From: Mixophyes australis
Lineage: Eukaryota > Chordata > Amphibia > Anura > Limnodynastidae
Direction: 5' to 3'
NCBI GenBank assembly: GCA_036250195.1
Contig: JAVHZZ010000004.1
Location: forward strand, 143,907,729-143,971,728
Length of the DNA: 64,000 nucleotides
Position numbers and translations under genes: made by a program. Of the stretch, positions 1-11,612 are shown in pieces. A model generated the notes under the pieces. The model had not been told where the DNA came from, ran no database searches, and saw only the letters and a program-made list of their open reading frames with translations. Within the stretch, counting starts at the first letter, position 1. The number at the start of each line of letters is the position of its first letter.

Positions 1-690
1 CAAAATCTGCTCCCCAGGCTAGTTTGTGAGGACCCTGGGAGATGGCCATGGCCCGAGTATAGAGTGGAAACTAGGTGCCTGCCAGAGGCTGAGTGATTCA
101 AAAGTAGTGAAGGCATTGAAACTAAGGTACGCTCCTTTTAATTAATGAAATATGTGTAAAAGTGGACACAATCATTTGGAAAAGTGCTGACAGAACAATT
201 AAGATCACTGTATATGCGGAAAAAAAAGACAGTCCGTAATGTGTGGGGAGATGGGTGTCGGTGGTATTGGTGTAATGTGTGGGAAAAGGGGAGGGGAGAG
301 TGTGGTACTGATGTAAAGTGTGGGGGAAGGGGTGAGGCTATTGCCAGCTTGTTTTTTTCTTTTGCTATATTTCAAAGTCTAACATTTGGAAACCCTCCCT
401 TCTAAAAATCCTATGTTTGCCTCCAGAGTTCTACATATGGGCTACAGATTTACCTGCCAGTAGATAGAGTTAATTAATTTTATTTTACAAAAGTAAATTG
501 TGTGAGGGTGTGGCAAGTGGGTACTGGAGGGGGGTAGGGGAGTCTGTAGGTTGAAGCTTTCCTAGGGTGTAAATAATTCTTGCACCTGCCCTGACAGGCC
601 CCACTGGCTGGGGTGTACATGTGTGTCTATGTAGTTCATCTCCTCTACATATGTGTATCCTTACAGTGTTTCATCTACATCCAAATTCTA
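1..690. other. no recognised feature
   Basis: AT- and G-rich sequence with a G-rich plus-strand patch (240-330). No gene or clear repeat is seen. Confidence 0.6.
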
Positions 691-699
691 CTTCAGTGT

Positions 700-806
700 G
701 TGTTTGCCTAGTGGTTAGCACTTCTGCCTCACAGCACTGGGGTTATGAGTTCAATTCCCAACCATGGCCATATCTGTGTGACCTTTGTATGTTCTCCCCA
801 TGTTAC
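700..806 (+). mobile_element. SINE head fragment (3'-truncated)
   Basis: The sequence GCCTAGTGGTTAGCAC through GAGTTCAATTCCCAACC is the A- and B-box head of the SINE family seen complete at 36411-36731, in the opposite orientation. It breaks off after TTCTCCCCATG. Confidence 0.7.
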
Positions 807-809
807 CTC

Positions 810-1290
810 AGTCCAGGAGGCACGAGGCTTGTCCAGGGAAGCAGACAATCTGAGTCCAGTGACCAAGCAGAGATCAGGGTAAGCAGAATTCAATAGCCAG
901 GTAGAGGTCAGGGTCACAAGCGAATAAGCATAGTCCAGTAATCAAGCTGAGGTCAGGGCAACAGGCAAACAAACAGGGTCCAGGAATCAGGCAGAGGGTC
1001 ACAACAGGAGGTCAAACAGCAGCTAAGCAAAACTGGAACAGGGATTAACAGGAGACAAGCAGCTGCCAGGTAAAAAACAATGAACTGCACAGAGCGCAGA
1101 CTGAGGCAGGTATTAGAAGCTGTGAGACAGGTGCAGTTCTAATCAGAAAGAAAGATTAACTCCTACAGGCATGATGTAAAGTTCAGGGGCAGAACAGCAG
1201 CACCTCTGGTGGATTTGAGGTACTGCTGCCACATACAAAATATAGGCAGAATCGTAACAGAATACACATCTGTCACCATTATTACCCTAC
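810..1290. repeat. degenerate LTR-like sequence
   Basis: Related words recur loosely (GTCCAG, AATCAGGC, GAGGTCAGGG, ACAGGCAAAC). A 25-base stretch beginning AACAGGGATTAACAGGAG recurs at 3176-3203. The style resembles the repeat-rich LTRs elsewhere in this window, but no ends or coding region are visible. Confidence 0.35.
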
Positions 1291-2592
1291 CCTTACAACT
1301 ACCATGTAGTTGGTTAAAGTGCTACAGTTGAAAATCACGTACCTGAGAGATGCCAAGAGCTTGAATCTGGTGACAATGCATGCACTCGACCTTGGCAAGT
1401 CCTTACTGCACATTGAGTACGTGCATACACTGAATCCTAGTTTGTGTATGTGTTTAAAATGTAGGCTCCAATGTGACAGGGACTGGTGTGAATGACTACA
1501 TATCCTCCATACAGTATAGACAATAATATATCTTTACTTTTTGCTGCAAACTAAAGCATAGTATAGGGATTAACATAAAACATAATATGACATCTTTCAG
1601 CCACAAAAGAAGTGAAGGAAGAATAGTATTTCTTGCGGGTTGAGATGCAATTGATGGCAACAGCTTATTCCAATCATGTGTCACCTTCCTTCACATTGCT
1701 CAATAGTTACCAATTAAGGAGAATTTCTTCTGCATACAATATTTTGAACTATTGGCTACCATATATGCCTGCTTTTTTGGAGAAATTGCATAGATTGTAA
1801 AAATGAAAATGGTGGCATCTGCGGGGTACAACATTTTGTATTATCTGAAAGGAGGCTTGAGGGGATTTAGCATTCAATGTTCCATTAAAACTTGATTTGG
1901 TTTTCAGGATGAGAGTATATAAATGAGATTCAAAGGGTTGAGAAGGTGTATTTAGGGGGGCATTCCCATATAGCACGGGGCCCCAGAGAATGTTATCATT
2001 GCAGAAGGACTTGATTTTTACACCTGTTTATACATATGTATGTATGTGGAGAAATAGGTGTATTTACACAAATGGAAATATTTTGCACTTTCCTAAATTA
2101 CCTTTTATGAATGGAATTCACAAACAGATCTACCACACATTTTAATGTTTTACATTTCTGTAGAAAACTCTCAGAACAGTATAGAATATATTTGCAATAT
2201 GAAAGTCTCTTTACAAATAAACTAGTTAAAAGTGAGTGACCAAATTGCTGTTATTTTTAACAAATGGTTTTATGAATAGTATTCTTCCTTTACATCCAAG
2301 ATTAATACATTTTATTCTTTCAACCATATTATGAGTATGTGCTGTGTGTTAATTTTAATAAAATTTACTTCAAAATTCTACATTTTAAACTTTTCAGTGG
2401 TAATAACAAAACAGTGTAGAGAATTTTTAGGAAGATACATTTGTGAATTTCAATCAATTCACTTACCTGGTAACATCTATAATCCAGCCAATCCAGCCAT
2501 TGTCTTGTTGAATTCCGTGCAAAGCTGCCATCTCAGCTGCAATTATGTCACAAGCTTTTGCACTGTCTGTCTGTTGTAAATAGCTCTCTATA
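1291..2592. other. no recognised feature
   Basis: AT-rich sequence. Only short random frames are present. Confidence 0.6.
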
Positions 2593-2767
2593 GGGTATAT
2601 TTACTAAACTGTGAGTTTGAAAAAGTGGAGATGTTGCCTATAGCAACAAATCAGATTCTAGCTGTCATTTATTTAGTGCATTCTACAAAATGACAGCTAG
2701 AATCTGATTGGTTGCTATAGACAACATCTCCACCTTTTGAAACCCGTAGTTTAGTAAATATACCCCC
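2593..2767. mobile_element. PIF/Harbinger-like MITE, TACTAAA family (copy 1)
   Basis: Imperfect terminal inverted repeats begin GGGTATATTTACTAAA and end TTTAGTAAATATACCC. The interior is itself palindromic (CTAGCTGTCATTT against AAATGACAGCTAG). Two more copies are at 45381 and 45665. Confidence 0.75.
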
Positions 2768-3436
2768 ATGTGTTGAAACATGGAAAGCTTTGTTCTGAAA
2801 TATTCCTTTTTCCTTCTACACTACCAAGGGTCATTTTACTTTGTATAGTGTTAATGCCATAGACATGTGGGAAATGATCTTACAGAAAATCAGAGATGAT
2901 CAGGTCATGTAATACTTCAATAACAAATTAATATCACTATATCATAGACATATATGACAGATTGTTGAATCCACACTCTTATAGGTCTACTATAAAGGTA
3001 AATATGCTTTCCATCCATTGGGAGGTAGAAATAAGAAGCAGAAAAAAATATTTATACAATGTTATCTCATATGAGGTCTAAAGTGTGAGTTCAACTAATA
3101 TCATGCAATTCGTCATGGAATTCTTTTGAAATAAGTCATCTGACGCAATTGGGTTGGGCCAGGTTACTAAATAGGAACAGGGATTAACAGGAGACAAGCA
3201 GCAGCCAGGTAAAAAAAAAGACAAGACGTAGACGGTTTAAACATGATTTTTCCCTTTGACAAAACACACCTAATACGGTCTGGAATCTTGCAATCCACAT
3301 ATGCACAGAAATCAAACCATAGATGTTCATAATTTAAGTTTTGTATAATAATGTGAAATGACACAGGGAAAAAAGTAGTGAACATGCTTCCTGAAATTTA
3401 TTTGTGTGGGATACGAAATTTAGGTGGTGGTGTCAT
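2768..3436. other. no recognised gene
   Basis: AT-rich. At 3176-3203 it repeats a stretch found at 1036-1063 (beginning AACAGGGATTAACAGG), a scrap of a dispersed repeat. Confidence 0.5.
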
Positions 3437-3763
3437 CGACAGTGACTACCACGAAGGGACCAAAACGAAAATGACTTCCCCGACTTAGAAGAAAGGAGGA
3501 CTGAATTTAAGAATTCTCATCCCACCTATTAGACTTAGGCTTAAGTGTAATAGTTAGGTGGGATAAGAAGCGGCCGCTTTAAAAATAGTGAGAGACAAGT
3601 CGCAATTGAAAATGACGTACTAACAACATGCCGTTGTTATTGGGGATCGTGATTTCTTACCACACTGCAAGGCACTTGTTCTGTCATTCTTAAGGTCAGT
3701 CCTCCTTCCTTCTAAGTCGGGGAAGTCATTTTCATTTTGGTCCCTTCGTTGTAGTCACTGTCG
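3437..3763. mobile_element. MITE with about 65-bp terminal inverted repeats
   Basis: The left arm, from CGACAGTGACTAC through GAAGGGACCAAAACG to CTTAGAAGAAAGGAGGACTG, is mirrored almost exactly by the right arm ending at 3763. The middle holds a second, smaller inverted repeat (TCCCACCTATTA against TAGTTAGGTGGGA) and a GCGGCCGC. No coding sequence. It abuts a Tc1-like element on its right. Confidence 0.85.
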
Positions 3764-3764
3764 G

Positions 3765-5040
3765 TGTTTTATTTAATACTTTGTACAAAAGACTTTGTTG
3801 GTAATGACAGCTTCAAAATGCCTCCTGTATGGAGAAACTAGTGATTTTGCCCTATTCTTCAATGCAAATAGTCTTCAAATCTTGAAAGTTCCGTGGGCTT
3901 CTTCTATGAAATCTGATCTTCAGTTCTTTCAATAAATTTTCAATTATTCGAGTCAGTTGTTTGGCTGGGCCATTCTAGCAGCTTTATTTTCTCTGAAACC
4001 AATTGAGTGTCCTTGGCTGTGTGTTTGGGATAATTGTCCACCCACATTTCATCTTCAGCATTCTGGTAGATGGCAGCAGATTTTTATCAAGAATGTCTTG
4101 GTACATTTTTCTATTCATCCTTCCTTCAATCATATGCAGTATGCCAGTACCATGGGCAGAAAAACAGCCCTACACCATGATGTTCCCACCTCCAAACTTC
4201 ACTGTTGGTATAGTGTTTTTGGGGTGATGTACAGTGCCATTTCTCCTCCAAACATGGTGAGTATTATGGCACCCAGAGTTCAATTTTGCTCTCATCTGAC
4301 CACACAATATTCTCCCAGTGTTTCACAGGCCTGTCCAAATCATGTGCAGCAAACTTCAAACGAGCTTTAGCATGTTTTTTTCTTCAGCTAAGGAGTCTTG
4401 CGTGTTGAGTGTGCATACAGGCTATGGCGTTTGAGTGCATTACTTATTATTTTCTTTGAAACAATAGCTACCTGCTAATTCCAGGTGTTTCTGAAGCTCT
4501 CCACAAGTGATCCTTGGTTTTGGAGAACTCTTTTGATAATTTTATTCACTCCTCTGTCAGAAATCTTGCGAGGTGCACCTGGTCATGGCCGGTTTATGGT
4601 GAAATAATGTTCTTTCCACTTCTGGATCATGGTCCCAACAGTGCTCACTGGAACATTCAGCAGTTTAGAGATCCTTTTGTAACCAATGCCATCAGCATGT
4701 TTTGCAACAATAAGGTAGCGAAGGTCTTGAGAGCTCTTTGCTTTTACCAATCATGAGATGTTTCTTGTGTGACACCTTCATAATAAGACACCTTTTTACA
4801 GACCATCAATTGTGGCTGAACCAGCTGACAGGACTGCTTTCTAATTACTGATAGATTTCAGCTGGTGTCTTGGCTTTCCCTGCCTTTTTGCACCTCCCTT
4901 TCTTCATGTGTTCAATACTTTTTCCCTGTGTCATTTCACATTATTACACAAAACTTAAATTATGGACATCTATTGTTTGACTTCTTTGTATGTGTGGATT
5001 ACAAGGGTTGTTGCTGACATTTGGTGTAAATTTCATTACA
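3765..5040 (-). mobile_element. Tc1-like DNA transposon, decayed
   Basis: The antisense of this stretch is recognisable Tc1 transposase DNA. The plus strand carries the complements of conserved segments, for example around 4140-4200 (the region of the central catalytic Asp) and 4270-4330 (the region before it). Repeated frame breaks and stops leave no intact protein. The right end retains a TTCAATACTTTTTCCCTG-type Tc1 terminal word near 4910. Confidence 0.75.
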
Positions 5041-6344
5041 ATAGCCACATTAAATATATATATTTGTGAACAATAAACTAAAATGCACTAATTTGGGGAC
5101 ATTTATTAAAACTGTTCTATATGTAACTGGGCACTGTACAGAACAAGTGGGTCATCCCGAAATTTCCTGTATCTTGGTAACCCTATGTACGCTGTTTAAT
5201 AGCAATGCTAATGCTATACTGTTAATATTATTACTGAGACATAGCAACATACAATACTTCATAATAATTAGTTGTTTGTTGTAATATCAAATGTGTTGTA
5301 ACAAATCATAAAGCTCTTATTGAGAATGTCAATAAATGTTTGTCATAAATCCACATAATTTGTTGCAACATTATCTATTCAATAATGATTATGTACATGT
5401 ATGCATGATTCATGTGTAATTTTGCCGTCCTTTCAGTGTCCTGTATAATTTCTACATAGAAACATCTTTCAACTTATTTATTGGGTAATCTTAGCTAAGG
5501 AACATTAAGAGCACAGTAAGTACCAAATATTATAGTTGCAGACTACATTAAGCAGTAAATCTTGAACCTGTAAATGCAGTGTTTATATCCAGCATTAGAA
5601 TCAGTGGGAGTGATATACTAAAGGCGTCACTTTGTACAGCAGTGCAGCTTTTTCTGTTGAATGCACTTGCATAATTTTCCTTGCCTATATTTTCCATAAA
5701 ATGAATGGATGGAGTCGAGTTTAAATCGAACATGATGGGGTACACTTAGTGTTAGAAATCAGCCACTATGTTTTATATATGTGAAAAAAGTTGTGCGGAA
5801 TGTGGCGACAGTATTGAAAGTCTGCAGATGTAGCCAAACCTCTGACGAGCTGGATGTGTATGTTCACTTTACAGTCCATACAAAGGCATATGATGACGGC
5901 CCACGAGGAAACCCACTTACTACTTGTCTAATGTTGAAATAAGCAGTTATCAGCCAGTTTAATTTATGATTTCAAGCAATTAAACCATTCGAATAATTGA
6001 ACTTCCATTTGTCAATATAGGGACTGTTTAGTCCTTATTTGTACACACTGGGCCTCATTCACACTGTGGTTCAATAAAATGTAAGCCAAACAGTTTATTT
6101 CATAAATTTCTAATGTCTGATCATATCATACTAAAACTTTCCTGATATTTAGAGAATTGAACCAACAATATGATTCCAACATATTATAAACATTTATTAA
6201 ATGGATAAAAAGTTATGAGTTTTTATTTGCCAAAATTAAATTTTTACAAACAATATTTTTTTTAGATTTTGTAACAAAGTCATTTTTACATGGAAATAGT
6301 CTTTAATATTTTGGTGAAGAAACTCTCAGTAGTATGGTTTGATT
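5041..6344. other. no recognised feature
   Basis: AT-rich sequence between the Tc1-like and mariner-like remnants. Nothing recognised. Confidence 0.6.
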
Positions 6345-6950
6345 ATTTAGTTATAGATGTTCAAAATGTCCTCCTTCTGCTTGCACGCAAGCCTGGAGGT
6401 ACTGGTGCCATTGGGCAACAGCATCGTCGATAATCCTCTGATCCAGACCTGTCCACAATTCCAACAAACGTTGCTTCAGATCATTTACATCATGGATGAC
6501 TGTCTGCTGACTCTCTCTGGCATCACGCTCCACACTTTATAATCAACAGGATTCAAATCTGGACTGTTCGGAGGTCATAATGTGGGAGGAATGAAGTCTG
6601 ATGTATCTCTTGATAGCATTTTGATGGTTTCCCTGACTCTGTGGGCTGGCGCACTGTCTTGTTGAAAAACAAAATAGCCTTCTGGGGCCAGATTTTTGAT
6701 AACAGGCAGAAGATGCTGTGATAGCAGAACATCACGACAGAACTCTCTTAGAATTTGACGGCTGCTGTAATTCTTGGATGCCCTCACACCTATTATCATG
6801 TGTAAATCTTCTTTACTAAAAGGCATTTTTATGGAAATCACAACCTTTTCATTTTTGTTTTCTATCATAATATTGTCTGCTTTTTTGGGTGGGAAATAAA
6901 AACCAGAAGTCATTAGAATAAAAAGGTAAGTACGTGGATATTTTTATTTT
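6345..6950 (-). mobile_element. mariner-like transposon remnant (3' half of transposase)
   Basis: Minus-strand fragments read FSKEDLHMIIGVRASKNYS, FVFQQDSAPAHRVRETIKML, PNSPDLNPVDY (6536-6575, out of frame), VNDLKQRLLELWTGLDQR, and end EGGHFEHL at 6351. QQDSAPAH and SPDLNPVD hold catalytic aspartates of the mariner family. The N-terminal DNA-binding half is missing, and at least one frameshift separates the pieces near 6535-6575. Confidence 0.8.
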
Positions 6951-7349
6951 AAAAATATTATTATTAAAGTTTGGCTTCTTGAAACCACAGTGTAGAAAGG
7001 AGAAAATCCAGCTAAAAGGTGCACATTTCTACCTAGACATAGGCACTTATATTTTTGAAATGGTGAGTTATCAACATACATTAGGCGCATGTGAGATATA
7101 TGGAATAGTGCAATCCCTACTGTAAAACAAGGATATTACAGGTCACCCAGGAATTTGGCAACTATAGAAAAACAGGAGGTTGCAGTCCCAAGTGTTCTTG
7201 GTCAAGTCATGGATCTTCTTGGACTTGTATTATCCTTACATTTCAAATAAGGTGGTACACAGTTATATACAATACACATGCAGCACTTTTTGACATGGAC
7301 ATTGAACACAGTTTGTATTTTCATTTCCATTTTACTATATTACGATTTG

Positions 7350-7908
7350 TGTGAGGATACCACCCTTAGCTGGGATGGCAGTTACCCTCTGTGGGATTCA
7401 TCTCACTCGGGTAGACCAGAATATATCCAAAATAAGGCTTTATTATGACAGCACAACACCACAAGACGTTCACAAGTTACAGGGTAAATGGTAGCATGTA
7501 TCCTCCAGCAGCCTCTTGCAGTCAGCAGTCCAAAGTAATAATCTCAGTCTCTTTCAGAGTCTTATCCTCCCACAATATTACCACTACTGATTAGCAAAAC
7601 AGTTACTGGCTCCCACAGACCTTGTCCTGGTAGGGTTTTCTACAGCGGCACCACGATGCCTGGCCCAGAGTCCTTTTCGCTGATGTCTTGTACACCAGGA
7701 TCCTCCAACCTAGAATAGCTCCCTTGGCATTCTCCTCCCCCTATATTCTTTGCTGTATACACAGGATGTAGGGTCAAATGTCTCAAACCTTCCCCTTACA
7801 GCAGGGGTCTCTCAGTGGACATTTCAGCTGCTAGACATACTGTCCCTGTTACATTAATTATACAATGGAATGGCTTGACGCAGTTATTTTGGCTGGATAC
7901 ACTAAACA
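7350..7908 (-). repeat. older LTR, copy A (of a decayed LTR retroelement)
   Basis: The segment TGTGAGGATACC to CACTAAACA shares its right part with 8945-9029 plus 17002-17292 (words such as TGGCCCAGAGTCCTTTTCGC and CAGCAGGGGTCTCTCAGTGG). A direct repeat flanking retroelement coding remnants is the signature of LTRs. The two copies have diverged visibly, so the element is old. Confidence 0.7.
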
Positions 7909-8944
7909 TGGGGTCTGGGGTCCTGCCTGGCTACACCTCCACCTTCCCCAGTTCCCTTCTGCCCTGGGATTACTCATTTCCCCAGTCTGCGTCCGTTTAT
8001 GGACTGGTTTCTTGCAGGAATCCTGCTGCACACTATCTCCAACAGGGACTACTAAGAGTAACAGCACACAGTCATCAATGCCCTGATTTCTATGCTGCAG
8101 TCTTCACTCCTGTGTCTGACTGCTACTGTTGCAGCCCAGTCCTAACATATCCTTGCAGTCTGCACAGTTGGCTATGTAGCGATCTACATTCCTCACTAAA
8201 CCAAACCACATGTACTGCTGTCTGAGCCTGGCTCGTGTTCTCCTTTTTCCTCGGTGATCGGTAACTCCTTCCCCAAAGACCTGAGCTATGAACCGATCCC
8301 GATATTCGGGTGGTACTACCAACCTGTATTTATGATTTGGGCTGGACACCGTATACAGTAACCTGTCCAACCAAGCACATTCCTCTACCATACCAGTCTT
8401 ATATGACCTATCTGCTAGTGCCCGCATCCCTTCAAGATCTGGATCTAGTAACTGGGTTTCTTGCCGTTTACATTTATCCTCCTACCCCAGGACTATCCCC
8501 CCCCCTTCAGGATGGTCTTGGCTACTCACGCTCAGATGCCCGGAGATGGAAAAGAGAGGTTGCTGAAACCAGGTTGTCACTGGCGTGTAGGGGTGGTTGT
8601 TCTTCCTCTGCCTGGGGCTCGCCTTTCTATGGGCATCTTTTCCAACAAAATAATTCCTGATGTCTTGCCCCAAATCATTGCCCAAAAATCACCTCATTGG
8701 ACATTCCCGCCATAACTCCAACTTCCACAAGGTTGTTATAATGGCCCCAATGCAACTGGACTTGGGCTGTTGGAATCTCTGCTCATCATCCATCCTACAT
8801 CCTAACTTTAAAGTATTGTTAGGGATAATCCTTCTGCAATCCACCAATTCAGGCCGTACCAGGGTGATGGCTGCCCCACAGTCCCTGACTCTTTGGGCCT
8901 TTCTGCCATCCACCCATACAGGTTTCAAGTGCCTGTAAAGGTGT
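7909..8944 (-). pseudogene. decayed LTR-retroelement interior (protease and integrase scraps)
   Basis: Minus-strand frames carry a retropepsin-like piece (DCGAAITLVRPELVDC, about 8880-8830). Further down lies an integrase zinc-domain region (YRLVVPPEYRDRFIAQVF, then YMWFGLVRNVDRYIANCADC, about 8330-8150). Gag, reverse transcriptase and RNase H are absent, so the interior is heavily deleted, with several frame breaks. Confidence 0.6.
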
Positions 8945-9029
8945 CCTCCTGCTGTCTTTCAGAGACTTATCCTCCCGCAATATTACCACTACCAATTAAC
9001 AAAACAGTTACTGGCTCACACAGACCCTG
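8945..9029 (-). repeat. older LTR, copy B, left piece (split by the chromovirus)
   Basis: This sequence matches 7540-7625 of copy A and stops at CCCTG (9025-9029), where the 7.97-kb chromovirus is inserted. The match resumes at 17002. Confidence 0.75.
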
Positions 9030-10888
9030 TGTCACGGGCACTAGGAGTCTTTACCCAGGGATCACCAGGTGGTAGGCTTACCAGAGCAATGTAGATGGTA
9101 ATAGGGTACTCTGGTAGCAGGGTGATCACGGAACAGGAAATGGTAGATGATGAGATGCTCAGGAAAGTCTATGACTAGCAGCACTGGTAATATGGAGGTA
9201 ATAATACACGAGGAACTGTATGGACAAGGGCACGTGAAGGTAGTCAGTGGTCTGCGATAGCAAGTTGTACCACTGCTATGTGAGAGGATACTGGAACAGG
9301 TGATACGGGAAACAGGGATCAGTGGTCTGCCATCAGCAAGTTGTACCACTGAATATATATGTGAGGAGGTGCACTGGGAGAGACTGCAACACAGGATATA
9401 CACGGGCACCTTAAACACGATCCACAGTAATATGCACAATATATATATAAATGACTGAACAGGTCTGCAAATATAGAAAGTCTCTTGAAGTAATCCGGCA
9501 CAAGATAACACAGTCAATGATGGCAATAGACTCAGCGGATAGCAGACTCCAGAGGAGAACCAACACAGTCCAGCAAGATATGCAATACACCAGCACAGTC
9601 AATGAGAAGTATGCATACCGTGGTTCAGAAGCAGGCAGTCAGATAGGAGTGCAGCGATACCTGAGCGGCAGGAGGCCGGCAGGATGAGAAGTCCCTGGAT
9701 GGATGAGGCAGGGGTCTAGTAGGTGCAGCGCACAGGTAAGTAGACCAACAGGGACACGAATCCACAGGAATCAGTAGAACGTGGAACTGGACTCATGGAG
9801 GACCCAGGAGCATGGAGATGATCTAGCAGAGGAATAGCGGATGAGATACGAATCCAATGCTGACAGGAGGGTAGAGACCAGCGGGACACCGGAAGGCGTG
9901 GAGAGGGGATCAGCAGTAGATGGACGATAGCGCTGACAGCAGCAGCAGGACTCTGCGGACACACGGAGGTAACCAGTAGCAACCAACAGGTGCCAATAGC
10001 GATGGAACACGGGAGAGCAGAGTAGACCAGGAGCTGTTGATCACGGAGAGTAGCGGATGGCAATAATAGCAGCAGTCTCGAGGAAACACGGGAGAGATGA
10101 GATGAGACTGCAGTGCACAGGGGCAGCGGATAGGAATCAGCTAACAGTCACGATGATGAACACAGGCGAGTTGCAAGCTGGAGACTGTAGTGCACGGAGG
10201 CAGCGGATAGGAATCAGTTAACAGTCACGATGATGAAACACAGACGAGTTGCAAGCTGGAGACTGTAGTGCACGGAGGCAGCGGATAGGAATCAGCTAAC
10301 AGTCACGATGATGAACACAGACGAGTTGCAAGCTGGAGACTGTAGTGCACGGAGGCAGCGGATAGGAATCAGCTCACAGACTTGATGATGAACAGGTGAG
10401 TGAATGTGGAGAGAAGGCTGTAGTGCACGGAGGCAGCGGATAGGAATCAGCAAACAGTCACAATGATATATGATAGCGTTGAAGTGGTATAGAAGACTGT
10501 AGTGCACGGAGGCAGCGGATAGGAATCAGCTAACAGTCACGATGATACAGTTGATGGTAGAAGTGGTATGGGAACCACAGTAGTAGAAGTGGTTTGGAAA
10601 CCACAGAGGTAGAAGTGGTTTGGAAACCACAGGAATCAGCAGCGCTGAATACATGAGGAAACACAGGAACACCTTCAGAGACTCATGGGGAATGAGACTC
10701 CAAGATTAGGCAACGTGGTGTTGACCACAGGTGCTTAATATAGGGAGTGTTGCCTGATCTGCCAATTGAGTTAAAGGGACATACACTGAAGTATAGGAAA
10801 GGGCTGCGCATGCGCAGACCCTCAGGATGGAGGACGGCCACGGTTCCTAAATGTCCGGGAAGAAGCACTCACAGTCCGGTGAGTGACA
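9030..10888 (-). repeat. 3' LTR of the chromovirus
   Basis: It is almost identical to the 5' LTR. Differences seen: one extra C near 9332, G/T at about 9669, A/T near 10530, T/C in the word ACATGAGG near 10654, and T/C at about 10707. The six-copy tandem array is at 10107-10553. Confidence 0.95.
10107..10632. repeat. tandem arrays inside the 3' LTR
   Basis: Six copies of a roughly 77-bp unit are marked by GCAGCGGATAGGAATCAG, followed by three copies of a 25-bp unit containing GTAGAAGTGGT and GGAAACCACA. The matching array in the 5' LTR is at 16220-16745. Confidence 0.85.
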
Positions 10889-11612
10889 GTACCCCCCCTT
10901 TTAAAGGTGGGCACAGAACGCCTGGAACCGGGCTTGTCCGGATTTTTGGAATAAAACTTCTTCAAAAGGGCAGGAGCATTAAGATCTTCAGCTTTGATCC
11001 AAGAGCGCTCCTCAGGACCAAAGCCCTTCCAATGAACGAGGAAACGGAGGACTCCTCGCGAAATTTTTGCGTCTAGTACCTCAGTAATCTCGAAATCCTC
11101 CTCCTGATGAACTTGAACTGGCTGCGGAGCTGAGGGAGGAGTTGAGAAACGGTTGATAATAAGAGGTTTGAGTAAAGACACATGGAAGGCATTAGAAATC
11201 CGAAGATTCTTAGGAAGAAGAAGTTTCACACATACTGGATTGATTACTTGAATGATCCTATATGGACCAATAAAACGAGGGGCGAATTTCATAGATGGAA
11301 CCTTCAAACGAATATTTTTAGTAGATAACCAGACACGATCTCCAATTTTTAGTGGTGGAATAGCCCGCCTCTTCTTATCTGCGAAAGATTTATATTTGAT
11401 AGATGTCTTCTTTAAACAGGTTTTGACCTGAGACCAGATATTTTTAAAGGTCTGACAAGCAGTCTCCACCGCAGGAACTTGGGTGGGCGGGAGGGCAGGA
11501 AATTCCGGAAAAGACGGATGGTGACCGTAGACCACAAAAAATGGAGTTTTGGATGATGACTCATGGTACATGTTGTTATGGGCGAATTCAGCCCAAGGAA
11601 GCAACTCTACCC
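10822..11612 (-). pseudogene. chromovirus Pol C-terminal part (integrase tail plus chromodomain), out of frame
   Basis: It continues the integrase core with LLPWAEFAHNNMYHESS and TPFFVVYGHHPSFPEF, then a GPYRIIQV-type module. A chromodomain follows (about 11104-10950: EITEVLDAKISRGVL, then RFLVHWKGFG and ERSWIKAEDL). It is separated from the main frame by the frameshift near 11615. The frame reads through the polypurine tract and ends 67 nt inside the 3' LTR (TGA at 10824-10822). Confidence 0.9.
10892..10902 (-). promoter_or_regulatory. polypurine tract of the chromovirus
   Basis: AAAAGGGGGGG on the minus strand lies three bases before the 3' LTR, the usual plus-strand primer position. Confidence 0.85.

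Noticed and set aside
700..780. Possible tRNA gene (A and B box words)
   Set aside because: No cloverleaf can be drawn, and the sequence matches the SINE at 36411-36731.
3957..4370. 137-codon plus-strand frame
   Set aside because: It is the antisense of a decayed Tc1-like transposase region.
9062..10063. Several 60-154 codon minus-strand frames in the LTRs, present twice
   Set aside because: They are duplicated because the LTRs are duplicated, are low-complexity, and cross the tandem arrays. No family match is recognised.
10107..10553. Regularly spaced repeats suggesting a CRISPR-like array
   Set aside because: These are eukaryotic LTR tandem repeats. The intervals between the marker words are themselves repeated.
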